Below are positions 63,388 to 64,000 of a stretch of DNA of 64,000 bases, one piece after another (position 1 is the stretch's first letter; every line of letters starts with the position of its first letter). The DNA is from Paenibacillus borealis. GTDB lineage: Bacteria > Bacillota > Bacilli > Paenibacillales > Paenibacillaceae. The notes under the pieces were generated by a model. That model ran no database searches. It worked only from the letters and a program-made list of their open reading frames with translations, and had not been told where the DNA came from. A program made the position numbers and the translations under genes. The stretch covers positions 5,270,001 to 5,334,000 of the forward strand of contig NZ_CP009285.1 of assembly GCF_000758665.1 (NCBI RefSeq), in the 5' to 3' direction.

Positions 63388-64000
63388 TGACTTCCTCTCC
63401 TCCTCTCCACTCCATCACAATATCGTCAAATAATTTCTCCTGGTAGCAGAAAATCGCCTTCATCTTCATCAGCTCCAGAATAGCTAAGAAGGTCACTACA
63501 ATCTCATGCCGGGCCATCTCATCATGCAGAAGCGACGAGAAGCGCAATCTGCCGCCCATCCCTTTACGCTGCAGTGCTTCCGTCACATCACGGATCCGGT
63601 CCTTCACCGAAATCTCATCACGTGTAATCCGCTGATAAGAGGATCTCCGGGCAGCCTTGCTCAGCGCCTTACGGAACGCCGCAATCAGATCGGCGGTATG
63701 TAATCCCGTCAGCGGATTGTCAATCTGCGTAGGAACAAAGGGGCCCAGATCCTCCGGCTCCTTCGTGAAAATAAGGCTGCGCTCACTCTCCATATCCAGC
63801 AGCTGCACGGCAATGCTCTTGAATTTGCGGTATTCAATCAGCCGCTGTACCAGCTCCGCACGCGGATCATAACCGTCGTCCTCGTAATAATCGAAATCCT
63901 CAATCTCGATCACCGGCGGCTTCGGCAGCAGCAGCTTGCTCTTGATCGACAAGAGGGTAGCAGCCATGACCAGAAACTCGCTGGTGATATCCAGCTCAAG
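63356..64000 (-). CDS. scpA: Kleisin ScpA, partial (5' end beyond window)
   Basis: The last 214 codons of scpA. The edge reads [20 protein letters not shown], matching the end of the N-terminal SMC-binding part, and the C-terminal winged helix ([32 protein letters not shown]) is complete. The gene continues off the right edge, where about 40-45 N-terminal residues are missing compared with other ScpA proteins. It bridges SMC heads and binds ScpB. Confidence 0.95.
   Translation of the reverse strand, partial: LELDITSEFLVMAATLLSIKSKLLLPKPPVIEIEDFDYYEDDGYDPRAELVQRLIEYRKFKSIAVQLLDMESERSLIFTKEPEDLGPFVPTQIDNPLTGLHTADLIAAFRKALSKAARRSSYQRITRDEISVKDRIRDVTEALQRKGMGGRLRFSSLLHDEMARHEIVVTFLAILELMKMKAIFCYQEKLFDDIVMEWRGGEEVSGLQHAEINY

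Noticed and set aside
1..64000. CRISPR arrays, rRNA or tRNA genes, prophage
   Set aside because: No regular spaced repeats, no cloverleaf or rRNA stretches and no phage genes were seen on reading both strands.

Overview
The window looks like chromosome from a spore-forming Bacillota of the Paenibacillus type. The evidence is Bacillus-like gene order (hup, mtrB, hepS, menG, hepT, ndk, cheR, aroC, aroB, aroH, trpEDCFBA, hisC, tyrA), many sporulation and germination genes (spoIVA, spoVIF, ypeB, spmAB, gerW), strong Shine-Dalgarno (SD) sites with frequent GTG/TTG starts, and futalosine-type menaquinone genes. No rRNA, tRNA, CRISPR array, phage or intact insertion sequence was seen. The species cannot be fixed from the sequence alone.

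Layout. 1-12.0 kb (minus): a chorismate/aromatic supra-operon. aroC-aroB-aroH has its own sigma-A promoter. trpEDCFBA-hisC-tyrA follows a leader with a textbook TRAP-binding array and an intrinsic terminator, and ends in a strong terminator at 73-98. The TRAP protein itself (mtrB) lies about 10 kb upstream on the same strand. 12-20 kb (minus): cheR, ndk and a menaquinone block (hepT, mqnA, ubiX-like, ubiA-like, menG, hepS), then mtrB and hup. 20-30.6 kb (minus): spoIVA, a YphF-like lipoprotein, a ferredoxin, a nucleotidyltransferase-like gene, a DUF2768 gene, spoVIF, gpsA, plsY, der, an S1-like protein, plsC and cmk. 30.8-39.6 kb: a PilZ c-di-GMP receptor, ypeB, a tiny zinc-ribbon protein, prsW, a MecA adaptor, a polysaccharide deacetylase, a phosphoesterase, a CPBP protease and unknown membrane proteins. 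39.7-44.4 kb (plus): T-box-controlled serA, a WYL regulator and a chemoreceptor without an outside domain.

44.8-48.8 kb (plus) is the most unusual part. A class-I c-di-GMP (GEMM) riboswitch with a terminator precedes a thiamine-diphosphate enzyme, a carboxymuconolactone-decarboxylase-like protein, a small STAS-like protein and a KASIII-like protein that keeps the catalytic Cys but has lost the usual His and Asn. A second promoter and a long hairpin leader split the cluster before the STAS-like gene. I infer a c-di-GMP-gated small-molecule pathway, product unknown.

48.8-64 kb (minus): glpK, resE-resD, the cytochrome c maturation genes resA-resB-resC, rluB, a short amidase-like gene, spmA-spmB, a dacF-like carboxypeptidase, gerW, ytfI, scpB and a partial scpA that runs off the right edge. 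The two intergenic regions around spmAB carry a family of short TTGTA...TACAA palindromes. The PilZ receptor and the GEMM riboswitch together show that c-di-GMP signalling operates in this strain.
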